Source: Bathymodiolus japonicus methanotrophic gill symbiont
Lineage (GTDB): Bacteria > Pseudomonadota > Gammaproteobacteria > Methylococcales > Methylomonadaceae
Direction of reading: 5' to 3'
Assembly: GCF_019721995.1 (NCBI RefSeq)
Contig: NZ_BLYC01000007.1
Coordinates: 1 to 64,000 of the forward strand
Length of the DNA stretch: 64,000 bases
Below are positions 8,932-18,063 of this stretch, piece after piece; the stretch's first letter is position 1; the number at the start of each line of letters is the position of its first letter. A program made the translations under genes and the position numbers. Under the pieces are notes generated by a model. It saw only the letters and a program-made list of their open reading frames with translations. It had not been told where the DNA came from and made no database searches.

Positions 8932-9634
8932 GCTGCAAATTATTCCTGTTATTGATATAAAAGCTGGGCAAGTAGTTCTAGCCAGGCAAGGCAAAAGGTA
9001 CTGTTACCGCCTACTTTCGACACCGCTATGCCAGTCTAGCCAGATAGATGATGTGATTAATGCGTATTTAAATGTCTCTTGCTTCACCCGTATTTATATC
9101 GCTGATCTTGATGCCCTAATGAATACAGGCAACAATCACAGTTTGATTAATGAATTATTTTGTCGCTACCCTGAGATTAACTTTATGATTGATAGTGGCT
9201 CGATGCAACCGCTTTACACTCCTCCACAGGCAAAACAATTTACAGCAATTATTGCGACCGAAGCTATCGTAGAAAAAGAGCTAATTGAGCTAAAACAACA
9301 AACTGACAACTTTATCTTGTCGCTAGATTTCTCTAGCCAGGATGCACCTATGGGTGATTCCTGGCTATATTATTCTCCTGCTTTATGGCCAAAGCAGCTC
9401 ATTCTGATGACGCTGAGTTTAGTAGGAACAAATAGCGGTCCCGATCTGAATAAACTGGCGCACTATCGTCAGGCATATCCGCAGCACGAGTTTATTGCAG
9501 CTGGCGGAATTCGCGGTATAAAAGATTTATTACAGCTCAAAACCATAGGTATCAAAACAGCACTGGTTGCCAGTGCGCTGCATCATGGCAAGTTAAGCGG
9601 TGAGGATATTCGGCAATTAAATGGACAAGTTTAA
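8930..9634 (+). CDS. HisA-like TIM-barrel protein of the C1-cofactor cluster
   Basis: The product starts MLQIIPVIDIKAGQVVLARQ and is 234 residues long. It has the HisA/HisF beta-strand pattern: an Asp in the first strand, FMIDSGSM near residue 84, FILSLDF near residue 120 and FIAAGGIRGIKDLLQL near residue 187. Methylotrophs carry such a HisA-like gene beside H4MPT genes, separate from histidine synthesis; its reaction is not known to me. It is divergent from the MfnD-like gene with overlapping start codons and no visible Shine-Dalgarno site. A genuine hisA is unlikely because no his genes surround it. Confidence 0.8.
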   Translation: MLQIIPVIDIKAGQVVLARQGKRYCYRLLSTPLCQSSQIDDVINAYLNVSCFTRIYIADLDALMNTGNNHSLINELFCRYPEINFMIDSGSMQPLYTPPQAKQFTAIIATEAIVEKELIELKQQTDNFILSLDFSSQDAPMGDSWLYYSPALWPKQLILMTLSLVGTNSGPDLNKLAHYRQAYPQHEFIAAGGIRGIKDLLQLKTIGIKTALVASALHHGKLSGEDIRQLNGQV

Positions 9635-9763
9635 ACCCCTAACCCAGTTTTCGAAAATAGTGGACAGCAATTCACTTACCACATAACATATTGAAAAACA
9701 TGCATTTAAATTGCATGCCAAAATACACTATGTAGTACCATAAAGTTTAGTTTATCTTATTGT

Positions 9764-9788
9764 AACTACTCAGCGAAGCTGAGTAGTT
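9764..9788 (+). terminator. hairpin downstream of the HisA-like gene
   Basis: AACTACTCAGC, GAA and GCTGAGTAGTT form a perfect 11-bp stem with a 3-base loop, 130 bp after the HisA-like stop and just before the IS66 remnant on the opposite strand. There is no clear T-run on either side, so this may be a bidirectional terminator or an IS edge feature. Confidence 0.45.
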
Positions 9789-9796
9789 CAATGAAA

Positions 9797-10893
9797 TTAT
9801 AACGCAAACTCAGGTAACTTTCCTTCAAAAACCAGCATCATTGCCTGAGTTGCACTTAGACCTTGTTTACGGCACGTTGATAAATACCCTCGGACACGAC
9901 AAAATATCTCGGCGCCCTTGGTACTACGAAAACAGCCCGATATTTTCTGTTGAACCTTGGTCATCCGAATCGAATTTTCTGCGGCATTATTGGTAAATGG
10001 CACGCAGGCCTGTGTCATGAAGCGCAACACATCCTCTTCATAATTAATCAGCCTTTCCAGTAAGTTTCTAGCCTTACTGCGTTTTATTCGTCCCCGTTTT
10101 GCTTCTTTAGGCTTATCGGGTGGAGGGCATTCAATCTCCGCTTTGCCAAGTAATTCTCTGTATTGTACTTTCCATTTTTCCGCTTCTTTATGTGGAAGTA
10201 TGCCGCTTGCTTCACTGACGGTATCATTCATTTTCTCAAGCAGTCGCTTCATTTCAAGCGCCCACTCCTGTTTGTCCTGCTCCCAGGCACACGTCAATTC
10301 CCTCAGATGATGCGCATTGCAAAGCGAATGAGTACAATCATATTTATAGTAGGGCTTCCAGTGGTCATGACATAAGATGCCATGATATCGGGGTAAAATC
10401 CCAATGTCATTCATTGCCTCCGTGCCTCGTTTGGCATGAGGAAAGAAGTGTGTCCATTGATCATTAGAAGTCCCAAGTAACCAATGGCGCTTACCATTAA
10501 TATTAATTCCTGTTTCATCCGCATGGATACATGGGGATTCGATTAGGTGTTCTTTACTGATCGTTTCAAATTCGGCCAGTTGTTCATAAGCCAGCTTATT
10601 GAAATTATAGACTGAAGTTTCCCAATAATTATTTATGGTAAAATTGAAACTATGCTACAACTATATGAAAAAAAATAGTCTTTTCATTCATTTCAAATGC
10701 TATTGCCTAAGGGGAATTACGTAGGGGGTTGCTATAAACATGGCAAAACCACCTAAAATAAACCTCGATACACCAGCATTGTGTATTTCAGCTACTCAAT
10801 AATTGGGAAACTTCAGATTATAGATAGAGCCTTCACTAATCGGCATATCTAATTGATCAGCGAAATACTCCTGTATCCGGTTGTAGGGCAATA
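9797..10893 (-). pseudogene. IS66-type transposase, C-terminal part
   Basis: The reverse strand reads IQEYFADQLDMPISEGSIYN at about 10822-10881, is interrupted by MITE-A, then continues without a stop through CIHADETGININGKRHWLLG (DDE core) to CRVRGYLSTCRKQGLSATQA near 9850. These are IS66 TnpC features. The N-terminal third and both TnpA/TnpB partners are missing. At its upstream edge (about 10893) it is fused to the restriction-modification remnant. It is inactive. Confidence 0.82.
10612..10816 (+). mobile_element. MITE-A inserted in the IS66 remnant
   Basis: This 205-bp copy has intact inverted repeats and an 8-bp target duplication ATTATAGA (10604-10611 and 10817-10824). Removing it rejoins the IS66 reading frame (SIYN to FNKLAYEQ), which proves the boundaries. 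Confidence 0.93.
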
Positions 10894-11852
10894 ACATTCA
10901 CATAGGGAAAGTCTTGTAAAAATTGCGGGTAATCGGTTCGGCCTTGTAAATTAAGTACGCTGAATAATTTTTGCAGATAAGCTTGTAAATCCTTGCCATC
11001 TTTAGCAGTATGCGAGGCGATGGCATTAGTAAATTGTCCTGCCTTAAAAATCCTCGTATCTTCGGCAAAAAAACAAAATAACAAACGAGAAAGAAAGATA
11101 TTCCAGGCGCGCCATGCTACCTCACGAAATTCCGGGACTCCTGTCGCCATAATTCGTTCACCTACGCAGCGGATGGGAGATGCCCTGAACGCCCTGCGTC
11201 CGCAACGACTACGCACAAAAGCCGCTTCGTCATTACTACCTCACTGGCTGGACGGCTATTCGGAATGCAATTCTTGCTCCTCTCGCGTGCTGCTAGCACA
11301 CGTCGAATCAGCGAATTGCCCTGTCGCCTATCAGGGACTAAAAATCACCACTTCGCTAAGCTCCGTTTCCATGATTTTCAGCGAATGCGTGTATCTGGTC
11401 TTTTTCTTCTGTGGGATTATCTTCTAAAATTAAGTCATACAATCGCCCCATGCGCTCCGCTGCTTTTACATCCGCAGGGTTTTCATTTTGCAACTGAGAT
11501 TTTTACATCCCAGCCCAAGGCAGAAAAAATCATAATGTTTAGCCAGGTCAGCTAGGGGAATATCTAAGCTATCGGCTGTTTTTGTGTCGATTGCCAATAA
11601 AGATTTAAAATCCGTGATAACGATAAAACGGGGGTGCTGTTTGGCTATTGTCTTATCCGTTTTTAGCTGGCCAATCAAGACATGTAGGTCAGCCGTCTTT
11701 TCTTGTTTGAAAAAAATCTTTTTCTTCCAGAGTATTTCACCGTCAACTTTAGACAAGTTATAGTCACCTTTATGCAGTCGAGTAATAGAAGATTTGGGCT
11801 GTCCATAGACTAATAATAAATCATAAATAAATGATTCTTTATTGAGGCTGGA
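10894..11852 (-). pseudogene. type IIG/IIL restriction-methyltransferase fragment
   Basis: Reading on the reverse strand, GDYNLSKVDGEILWKKKIFF, then LADLAKHYDFF, ENPADVKAAERMGRLYDLI and NIFLSRLLFCFFAEDTRIF match the N-terminal region of fused restriction-methylase proteins of the MmeI/Eco57I-like kind. A one-base loss in a T-run near YDFF shifts the frame. A G1 element splits it, and exact removal restores DQIHA-LNIFLSRLLF. IS30 truncates it on one side and IS66 on the other. The methylase catalytic motifs are absent, so it is dead. Confidence 0.78.
11104..11383 (+). mobile_element. G1 element, copy b
   Basis: A full 280-bp copy antisense to the restriction-methylase remnant. Its exact excision restores the codons for HA-LNIFLS with no extra or missing base, so the insertion made no target duplication. 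The right flank is AATG, fitting R-N-N-G. An identical copy lies 4248 bp downstream in the duplication. Confidence 0.93.
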
Positions 11853-12057
11853 CCTGAATTCGTATAATAAGTGCATAACCCTCTGCAAGTATTGGCTAGA
11901 CTAACACCTGTTGAATTAAGACAAGACATAGGTGTAAAGTAAACAGCTACCAAACAACTTACAGAGGCTACAAATGAGCTATACACACCTATGTCCTGAA
12001 GAAAGATATTATATAGAAATTGAATTAAAAAAGGGAACTTCACAGAATAAAATAGCA

Positions 12058-12337
12058 CAGGCGCGCCATGCTACCTCACGAAATTCTGGGACTCCTGTCG
12101 CCATAATTCGTTCACCTACGCAGCGGATGGGAGATGCCCTGAACGCCCTGCGTCCGCAACGACTACGCACAAAAGCCGCTTCGTCATTACTACCTCACTG
12201 GCTGGACGGCTATTCGGAATGCAATTCTTGCTCCTCTCGCGTGCTGCTAGCACACGTCGAATCAGCGAATTGCCCTGTCGCCTATCAGGGACTAAAAGTC
12301 ACCACTTCGCTAAGCTCCGTTTCCATGATTTTCAGCG
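12058..12337 (+). mobile_element. G1 element, copy c
   Basis: The intact IS30 copy at 25351-26471 reads AATAGCA-GAAGCC at this site; here the 280-bp element lies exactly between AATAGCA and GAAGCC. There is no duplication and no deletion. The right flank GAAG fits the rule. This is one of the cleanest empty-site comparisons in the window. Confidence 0.95.
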
Positions 12338-12459
12338 GAAGCCTTAGAACGAAGCCAAAGCAATATTTCACGCGAGATTAAACGCAATACAGGTCAAAGA
12401 GGCTACAGGCATAAACAAGCAGAAGATTTTGCCCAAGAACGACACAAAAACAAGCCTAA

Positions 12460-12778
12460 CCCATCTTCGTCACTATTGATGATGTAGTTGTTATAAATCA
12501 ATTGGTTGAAATTTTAAAAAGTAGCCAGTTGGCACTACAGATTTTGTGTTTTTGTATAAAACGTTGGATTTTTTAGAGTATTTTTGTCGCATGTAAATTA
12601 CACTCAAATAATGATGATTTTTTTGACAAAAGTCAATGAATTTATCGACAAAAATAATATAAATGGCACTACAAAACTTTCAAAAAAAACACCATTGATT
12701 TTAAAGAGAATTTTTCGACAAAAAATCGCTTAAACCGATGAATCAATGGCTTAGAAAGATGAAAGTGACGAAGATGGG
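12460..12778 (+). mobile_element. MITE-B (IS1634-like miniature)
   Basis: A 319-bp non-coding element with ends CCCATCTTCGTCAC / GTGACGAAGATGGG and a 4-bp CTAA duplication in IS30 (12456-12459 and 12779-12782). Its ends and interior (GTTGGCACTACAG, AAAACACCATTGATT) resemble the ends of the IS1634-like element at 51835-53521, so it is probably a deletion derivative of that family. Confidence 0.88.
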
Positions 12779-13215
12779 CTAAAGAGGTTAAATTAACGGA
12801 TGAAATAAAAGGCATTGTTAATGTTCGCATTGAGGATGACTGGAGTCCTGAGCAGATTGCAGGGCGGTTAAAACAAGAAGGTATAATTAGTCTTCATCAT
12901 GAAACAATCTACCAGCATATTCTGGCGGACAAAAAGGCAGGGGGTGAACTATACAAGCATCTTCGGCATCAGAACAAAACCTATCGCAAGCGGTATGGGT
13001 CAGCCCATAATAGGACAGGAATCCCTAATAGAGTCGATATAGATGAGCGTCCTGAAGAGGTCAACAACCGTAAGCGTATAGGTGGTTGGGAGGCAGATAC
13101 AATCATTGGGAAAAATCACAAAGGGGCGATTGTAACGTTGGATGAGCGAGTCTCTAAATTACGGTTGGCCTTCCCTTTAGCGGGGAAAAAGGCTCAATAT
13201 GTATTAGACGCAACC

Positions 13216-13370
13216 GCTGAAATACACAATGCTGGTGTATCGAGGTTTATTTTAGGTGGTTTTTCCATGTTTATAGCAAACCCCTACTTAATTCCCCTTA
13301 GGCAATAGCATTTGAAACGAATGAAAAGACTGTTTTTTTCATATAGTTGTAGCATAGTTTCAATTTTAAC
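13216..13370 (-). mobile_element. MITE-A, partial, at the duplication junction
   Basis: Reverse MITE-A sequence from GCTGAAATACACAATG to CAATTTTA. It lacks its first 24 or so bases and its last 30 or so bases, where the IS4-A copy begins. The matching copy at the end of the duplicated unit (17464-17643) keeps the missing outer end. Confidence 0.8.
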
Positions 13371-14904
13371 CATCAGTGTTCCCATTGAAAGAAGAAGTAC
13401 CTAAACAAAGCAGCCTATAACCTACCTGAAGGTAGCACCACTCGAATATTTCCATCTTTTTGATTTTAATCACTTATAACAGAAAATAGACACTCTGTAG
13501 GCACCGTAAAAAAACAACAAATAATTTCAAATAAAGCTTGCAATTGCCGAAAAAATTTTTCTAAAAATTTCCGTTTTAATCACCTCATAAACGGATATCA
13601 CCCATGCTTAAAGACCTACCACTCTCTGAACATATTCACCAACACTGCAATGAAAGTATGGAACGTGCCCTGTTAGCAGAGCGTCATCCTTTGTGGGCTC
13701 GTTCATGCCCAGAGTTGAAGGATATCGACTTTATTCGCCTTGGGTTATTACGCTGTATCAGTGTAGTCGATAGTGGTCGCCATTTCCTCCAAACCAATGA
13801 ACAGATTTATGGCCAGCTGCTTCCCCACTCAACGTATTTTAAATCACTGAAGTCGCATAGACGAACAAGTATGCTTGAGGCATTTGAACAGCAGAGCTAT
13901 CATCTTCACGCTGAAACACTGCTATCGCAAGGCATTGATTATCTTAAAGCATTCCCGGAACTTGACGAATACACCATAGAAGCAGCGGATGGACATTTTA
14001 TTGATCATGCCTGCCATACTGAAAAAAACAGCAAGGGGAAAGTTTATGCGGCTGGGGGGATTTACGCGTTGAATCTCAGAAGTGGGTTGCTCAGATTTCT
14101 TTGTCTGGTGACAAACGGAACTCAGAGGCATCAAGAAATACCTGTGTTACGAGATCATATTGAAAAGCAAAACAAGGGAAATAACAGCTCTCAGAAACAT
14201 CTCTATGTCTACGATAAAGCCGTCACCGACTTTGTCTGGTGGGATCGGCAGAAACGACATGCTAATTACATGATTTCAATGCTAAAAGAAAATTCAATTG
14301 CGACTCTGGTTGAGTCTATCCCTTTTGACTCCCGCCATGAGATCAATACAGGGGTTGAAGCATACAGTGTGTACGAAAACAAGGGCATCAAATTTAACGT
14401 GGTGGATTACCGTGATCCAGAAACCGGAAAACTTCACCGGTTTGTGACAACCTTGCCAATGACTATTAACCCTGGAACCATTGCCATGCTGTATTTCAAG
14501 CGATGGACGATTGAAAAGACATTCAATAACACTAAAAGTAATTTCAAGGAAACTAAAGCTTGGTCTTCCAATACCCGCTCACTTGAAAATCAAATGCGCC
14601 TGACTGCAATGAGCTATAATTTAATGCGCGTGTTTGAAGAGAGTTCAAAAACACAACAGCCAGAATTGATTCATCCATCGGATAAAAAATATAGCGAGGC
14701 TCTGGAGATAAGGCAGCAACAGGCTCAAAAACGAGATCGTTTTGTGAATCCATTATTTTTCCAGGCAAGAATATCTCGTATCAGCTCGTATACCATTCGG
14801 GCAGTTCAAAACGCAATAATAACAGGAATGTCTTTACAGTGCTTTATGAGCTCTCTTGTGGCGAGGTTAGTCTCACGGCATCAATTGATAGGGGAACACT
14901 GATG
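13371..14904 (+). mobile_element. IS4-A, intact insertion sequence
   Basis: A 1534-bp element with ends CATCAGTGTTCCC / GGGAACACTGATG and one open transposase gene. No target duplication is seen: the left flank ends ATTTTAAC and the right starts ACAACTAT. It therefore sits at a recombination junction between the two 2.7-kb repeats rather than at a simple insertion site. Confidence 0.92.
13604..14902 (+). CDS. IS4-family transposase (IS4-A)
   Basis: The 432-residue DDE transposase starts MLKDLPLSEHIHQHCNESME. The first Asp probably lies in YTIEAADGHFIDHACH near residue 130 and the second in YVYDKAVTDFVWWDR near residue 205. The Y-(2)-R-(3)-E-(6)-K box is YFKRWTIEKTFNNTK near residue 300. The frame is open and nearly identical to the 47667-48965 copy, so it is likely active. 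It catalyses excision and insertion of IS4-A elements and may act on the fragments elsewhere in the window. Confidence 0.93.
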   Translation: MLKDLPLSEHIHQHCNESMERALLAERHPLWARSCPELKDIDFIRLGLLRCISVVDSGRHFLQTNEQIYGQLLPHSTYFKSLKSHRRTSMLEAFEQQSYHLHAETLLSQGIDYLKAFPELDEYTIEAADGHFIDHACHTEKNSKGKVYAAGGIYALNLRSGLLRFLCLVTNGTQRHQEIPVLRDHIEKQNKGNNSSQKHLYVYDKAVTDFVWWDRQKRHANYMISMLKENSIATLVESIPFDSRHEINTGVEAYSVYENKGIKFNVVDYRDPETGKLHRFVTTLPMTINPGTIAMLYFKRWTIEKTFNNTKSNFKETKAWSSNTRSLENQMRLTAMSYNLMRVFEESSKTQQPELIHPSDKKYSEALEIRQQQAQKRDRFVNPLFFQARISRISSYTIRAVQNAIITGMSLQCFMSSLVARLVSRHQLIGEH

Positions 14905-15141
14905 ACAACTATATGAAAAAAAATAGTCTTTTCATTCATTTCAAATGCTATTGCCTAAGGGGAATTACGTAGGGGGTTGCTATAAACATGGCAAAACCAC
15001 CTAAAATAAACCTCGATACACCAGCATTGTGTATTTCAGCTACTCAATAATTGGGAAACTTCAGATTATAGATAGAGCCTTCACTAATCGGCATATCTAA
15101 TTGATCAGCGAAATACTCCTGTATCCGGTTGTAGGGCAATA

Positions 15142-16100
15142 ACATTCACATAGGGAAAGTCTTGTAAAAATTGCGGGTAATCGGTTCGGCCTTGTAAATT
15201 AAGTACGCTGAATAATTTTTGCAGATAAGCTTGTAAATCCTTGCCATCTTTAGCAGTATGCGAGGCGATGGCATTAGTAAATTGTCCTGCCTTAAAAATC
15301 CTCGTATCTTCGGCAAAAAAACAAAATAACAAACGAGAAAGAAAGATATTCCAGGCGCGCCATGCTACCTCACGAAATTCCGGGACTCCTGTCGCCATAA
15401 TTCGTTCACCTACGCAGCGGATGGGAGATGCCCTGAACGCCCTGCGTCCGCAACGACTACGCACAAAAGCCGCTTCGTCATTACTACCTCACTGGCTGGA
15501 CGGCTATTCGGAATGCAATTCTTGCTCCTCTCGCGTGCTGCTAGCACACGTCGAATCAGCGAATTGCCCTGTCGCCTATCAGGGACTAAAAATCACCACT
15601 TCGCTAAGCTCCGTTTCCATGATTTTCAGCGAATGCGTGTATCTGGTCTTTTTCTTCTGTGGGATTATCTTCTAAAATTAAGTCATACAATCGCCCCATG
15701 CGCTCCGCTGCTTTTACATCCGCAGGGTTTTCATTTTGCAACTGAGATTTTTACATCCCAGCCCAAGGCAGAAAAAATCATAATGTTTAGCCAGGTCAGC
15801 TAGGGGAATATCTAAGCTATCGGCTGTTTTTGTGTCGATTGCCAATAAAGATTTAAAATCCGTGATAACGATAAAACGGGGGTGCTGTTTGGCTATTGTC
15901 TTATCCGTTTTTAGCTGGCCAATCAAGACATGTAGGTCAGCCGTCTTTTCTTGTTTGAAAAAAATCTTTTTCTTCCAGAGTATTTCACCGTCAACTTTAG
16001 ACAAGTTATAGTCACCTTTATGCAGTCGAGTAATAGAAGATTTGGGCTGTCCATAGACTAATAATAAATCATAAATAAATGATTCTTTATTGAGGCTGGA
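15142..16100 (-). pseudogene. type IIG/IIL restriction-methyltransferase fragment, second copy
   Basis: Duplicate of 10894-11852, with the same frameshift at YDFF and the same G1 insertion. It adds no new coding information and is inactive for the same reasons. Confidence 0.75.
15352..15631 (+). mobile_element. G1 element, copy d
   Basis: Duplicate of copy b (11104-11383) carried by the 2.7-kb repeat; right flank AATG. Not an independent insertion. Confidence 0.92.
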
Positions 16101-16305
16101 CCTGAATTCGTATAATAAGTGCATAACCCTCTGCAAGTATTGGCTAGACTAACACCTGTTGAATTAAGACAAGACATAGGTGTAAAGTAAACAGCTACCA
16201 AACAACTTACAGAGGCTACAAATGAGCTATACACACCTATGTCCTGAAGAAAGATATTATATAGAAATTGAATTAAAAAAGGGAACTTCACAGAATAAAA
16301 TAGCA

Positions 16306-16585
16306 CAGGCGCGCCATGCTACCTCACGAAATTCTGGGACTCCTGTCGCCATAATTCGTTCACCTACGCAGCGGATGGGAGATGCCCTGAACGCCCTGCG
16401 TCCGCAACGACTACGCACAAAAGCCGCTTCGTCATTACTACCTCACTGGCTGGACGGCTATTCGGAATGCAATTCTTGCTCCTCTCGCGTGCTGCTAGCA
16501 CACGTCGAATCAGCGAATTGCCCTGTCGCCTATCAGGGACTAAAAGTCACCACTTCGCTAAGCTCCGTTTCCATGATTTTCAGCG
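16306..16585 (+). mobile_element. G1 element, copy e
   Basis: Duplicate of copy c (12058-12337) inside the second IS30 remnant; right flank GAAG. Not an independent insertion. Confidence 0.92.
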
Positions 16586-16707
16586 GAAGCCTTAGAACGA
16601 AGCCAAAGCAATATTTCACGCGAGATTAAACGCAATACAGGTCAAAGAGGCTACAGGCATAAACAAGCAGAAGATTTTGCCCAAGAACGACACAAAAACA
16701 AGCCTAA

Positions 16708-17026
16708 CCCATCTTCGTCACTATTGATGATGTAGTTGTTATAAATCAATTGGTTGAAATTTTAAAAAGTAGCCAGTTGGCACTACAGATTTTGTGTTTT
16801 TGTATAAAACGTTGGATTTTTTAGAGTATTTTTGTCGCATGTAAATTACACTCAAATAATGATGATTTTTTTGACAAAAGTCAATGAATTTATCGACAAA
16901 AATAATATAAATGGCACTACAAAACTTTCAAAAAAAACACCATTGATTTTAAAGAGAATTTTTCGACAAAAAATCGCTTAAACCGATGAATCAATGGCTT
17001 AGAAAGATGAAAGTGACGAAGATGGG
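16708..17026 (+). mobile_element. MITE-B, duplicated copy
   Basis: Duplicate of 12460-12778 with the same CTAA flanks. Confidence 0.87.
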
Positions 17027-17463
17027 CTAAAGAGGTTAAATTAACGGATGAAATAAAAGGCATTGTTAATGTTCGCATTGAGGATGACTGGAGTCCTGAG
17101 CAGATTGCAGGGCGGTTAAAACAAGAAGGTATAATTAGTCTTCATCATGAAACAATCTACCAGCATATTCTGGCGGACAAAAAGGCAGGGGGTGAACTAT
17201 ACAAGCATCTTCGGCATCAGAACAAAACCTATCGCAAGCGGTATGGGTCAGCCCATAATAGGACAGGAATCCCTAATAGAGTCGATATAGATGAGCGTCC
17301 TGAAGAGGTCAACAACCGTAAGCGTATAGGTGGTTGGGAGGCAGATACAATCATTGGGAAAAATCACAAAGGGGCGATTGTAACGTTGGATGAGCGAGTC
17401 TCTAAATTACGGTTGGCCTTCCCTTTAGCGGGGAAAAAGGCTCAATATGTATTAGACGCAACC

Positions 17464-17643
17464 GCTGAAATACACAATGCTGGTGTATCGAGGTTTATTT
17501 TAGGTGGTTTTTCCATGTTTATAGCAAACCCCTACTTAATTCCCCTTAGGCAATAGCATTTGAAACGAATGAAAAGACTGTTTTTTTCATATAGTTGTAG
17601 CATAGTTTCAATTTTACCATAAATAATTATTGGGAAACTTCAG
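17464..17643 (-). mobile_element. MITE-A, reverse, inner end missing
   Basis: The outer end (ATTATTGGGAAACTTCAG) is intact and borders the integrase stub. The inner end starts at GCTGAAATACAC directly against IS30 sequence. Recombination between this copy and the 10612 copy could explain the tandem duplication. Confidence 0.85.
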
Positions 17644-17734
17644 TCTTAAATAGTGTCCGGTTTTTGTTGACCATTACATTAGTAGTTGGTTTAGCTGACC
17701 GGATAACAATATCTGTAAGAAGTTCTTTAGCCAT
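17644..17734 (-). pseudogene. tyrosine-integrase N-terminal stub
   Basis: The ATG at 17734 has a good Shine-Dalgarno site (AGGAG, 10 bases upstream) and reads MAKELLTDIVIRSAKPTTN, like the start of phage-type integrases with the DUF4102 arm-binding domain (typically 'LTD..IR.AKP'). After about 20 residues the match ends and sequence resembling an IS end (GTGTCCGGTTTTTGTTGACC) follows, then MITE-A. A CAT-anticodon tRNA lies 170 bp away, a usual attachment site for such integrases. Only the start survives. Confidence 0.5.
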
Positions 17735-17735
17735 T

Positions 17736-17808
17736 TGCAGTAACTCCTAATGCAATTACTGCATATTCTGTAGTTACTATAAAAGTTACTGCAATATTAT
17801 GCAGTAGC
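17736..17808. promoter_or_regulatory. repeated AGTTACTGCA-type sites upstream of the integrase stub
   Basis: Within 73 bp there are five related sites in both orientations: TTGCAGTAACT, AATTACTGCAT, TAGTTACTAT, AGTTACTGCAA and TATGCAGTAG. Such spacing fits an operator or arm-type recombinase site in front of an integrase. No regulator gene is adjacent, so the binding protein is unknown. Confidence 0.45.
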
Positions 17809-17903
17809 TTAGACAGAGCTTCGCTATACACTTCCAAGTATGTAGTGTAACTACTTGAAACTAAAGTACCTATATAGGTATAGAAGATGTATACTGAAAA
17901 GAA

Positions 17904-17981
17904 TGGTGGCGATAGTGGGGATCGAACCTACGACCTCAGGGTTATGAATCCTGCGCTCTAACCGGACTGAGCTATATCGCC
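17904..17981 (-). tRNA. tRNA with CAT anticodon (Met or Ile2)
   Basis: The reverse strand folds as a tRNA: acceptor GGCGATA/TATCGCC, D stem GCTC/GAGC, anticodon loop TTCATAA, T-loop region GGTTCGATCC, discriminator A and an encoded CCA. The last anticodon-stem pair is an A-C mismatch. The CAT anticodon means elongator Met, or Ile after lysidine modification; I cannot decide which from sequence alone. It lies 80 bp downstream of ychF on the same strand. Confidence 0.9.
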
Positions 17982-18063
17982 TTATCTTGATGTGTTACTT
18001 GATAAGCAACCCTAATAAAGAGCGGAAAGTATAACCGCTCTTTTGATAGTCGTCAATTACAAA

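Larger units (their letters stand above)
11853..13215 (+). pseudogene. IS30 element remnant with disrupted transposase
   Basis: It begins with the IS30 terminal repeat CCTGAATTC and GTGCATAACCC. The transposase starts at 11974 (MSYTHLCPEERYY) and is interrupted by G1 (12058-12337) and MITE-B (12460-12778). It runs to about KKAQYVLDAT and is cut at 13215 by a partial MITE-A. The last third of the protein and the right IS end are missing. Confidence 0.87.
16101..17463 (+). pseudogene. IS30 element remnant, second copy
   Basis: Duplicate of 11853-13215, including the interrupted transposase that starts at 16222. It is truncated at the same base by the reverse MITE-A. Confidence 0.85.
14905..17616 (+). 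repeat. 2.7-kb direct duplication of 10657-13368
   Basis: This stretch repeats 10657-13368 at a constant offset of 4248 bp. It contains the MITE-A right part, an IS66 sliver (15065-15141), the restriction-methylase fragment, two G1 elements, the IS30 remnant, MITE-B and reverse MITE-A. All reading frames in the two copies translate identically, so the event is very recent or an assembly artefact. IS4-A separates the copies. Confidence 0.9.

Noticed and set aside
8930-9634. True hisA (histidine biosynthesis)
   Set aside because: No other his genes nearby; the neighbours are methanofuran-type cofactor genes, which usually carry their own HisA-like paralogue.
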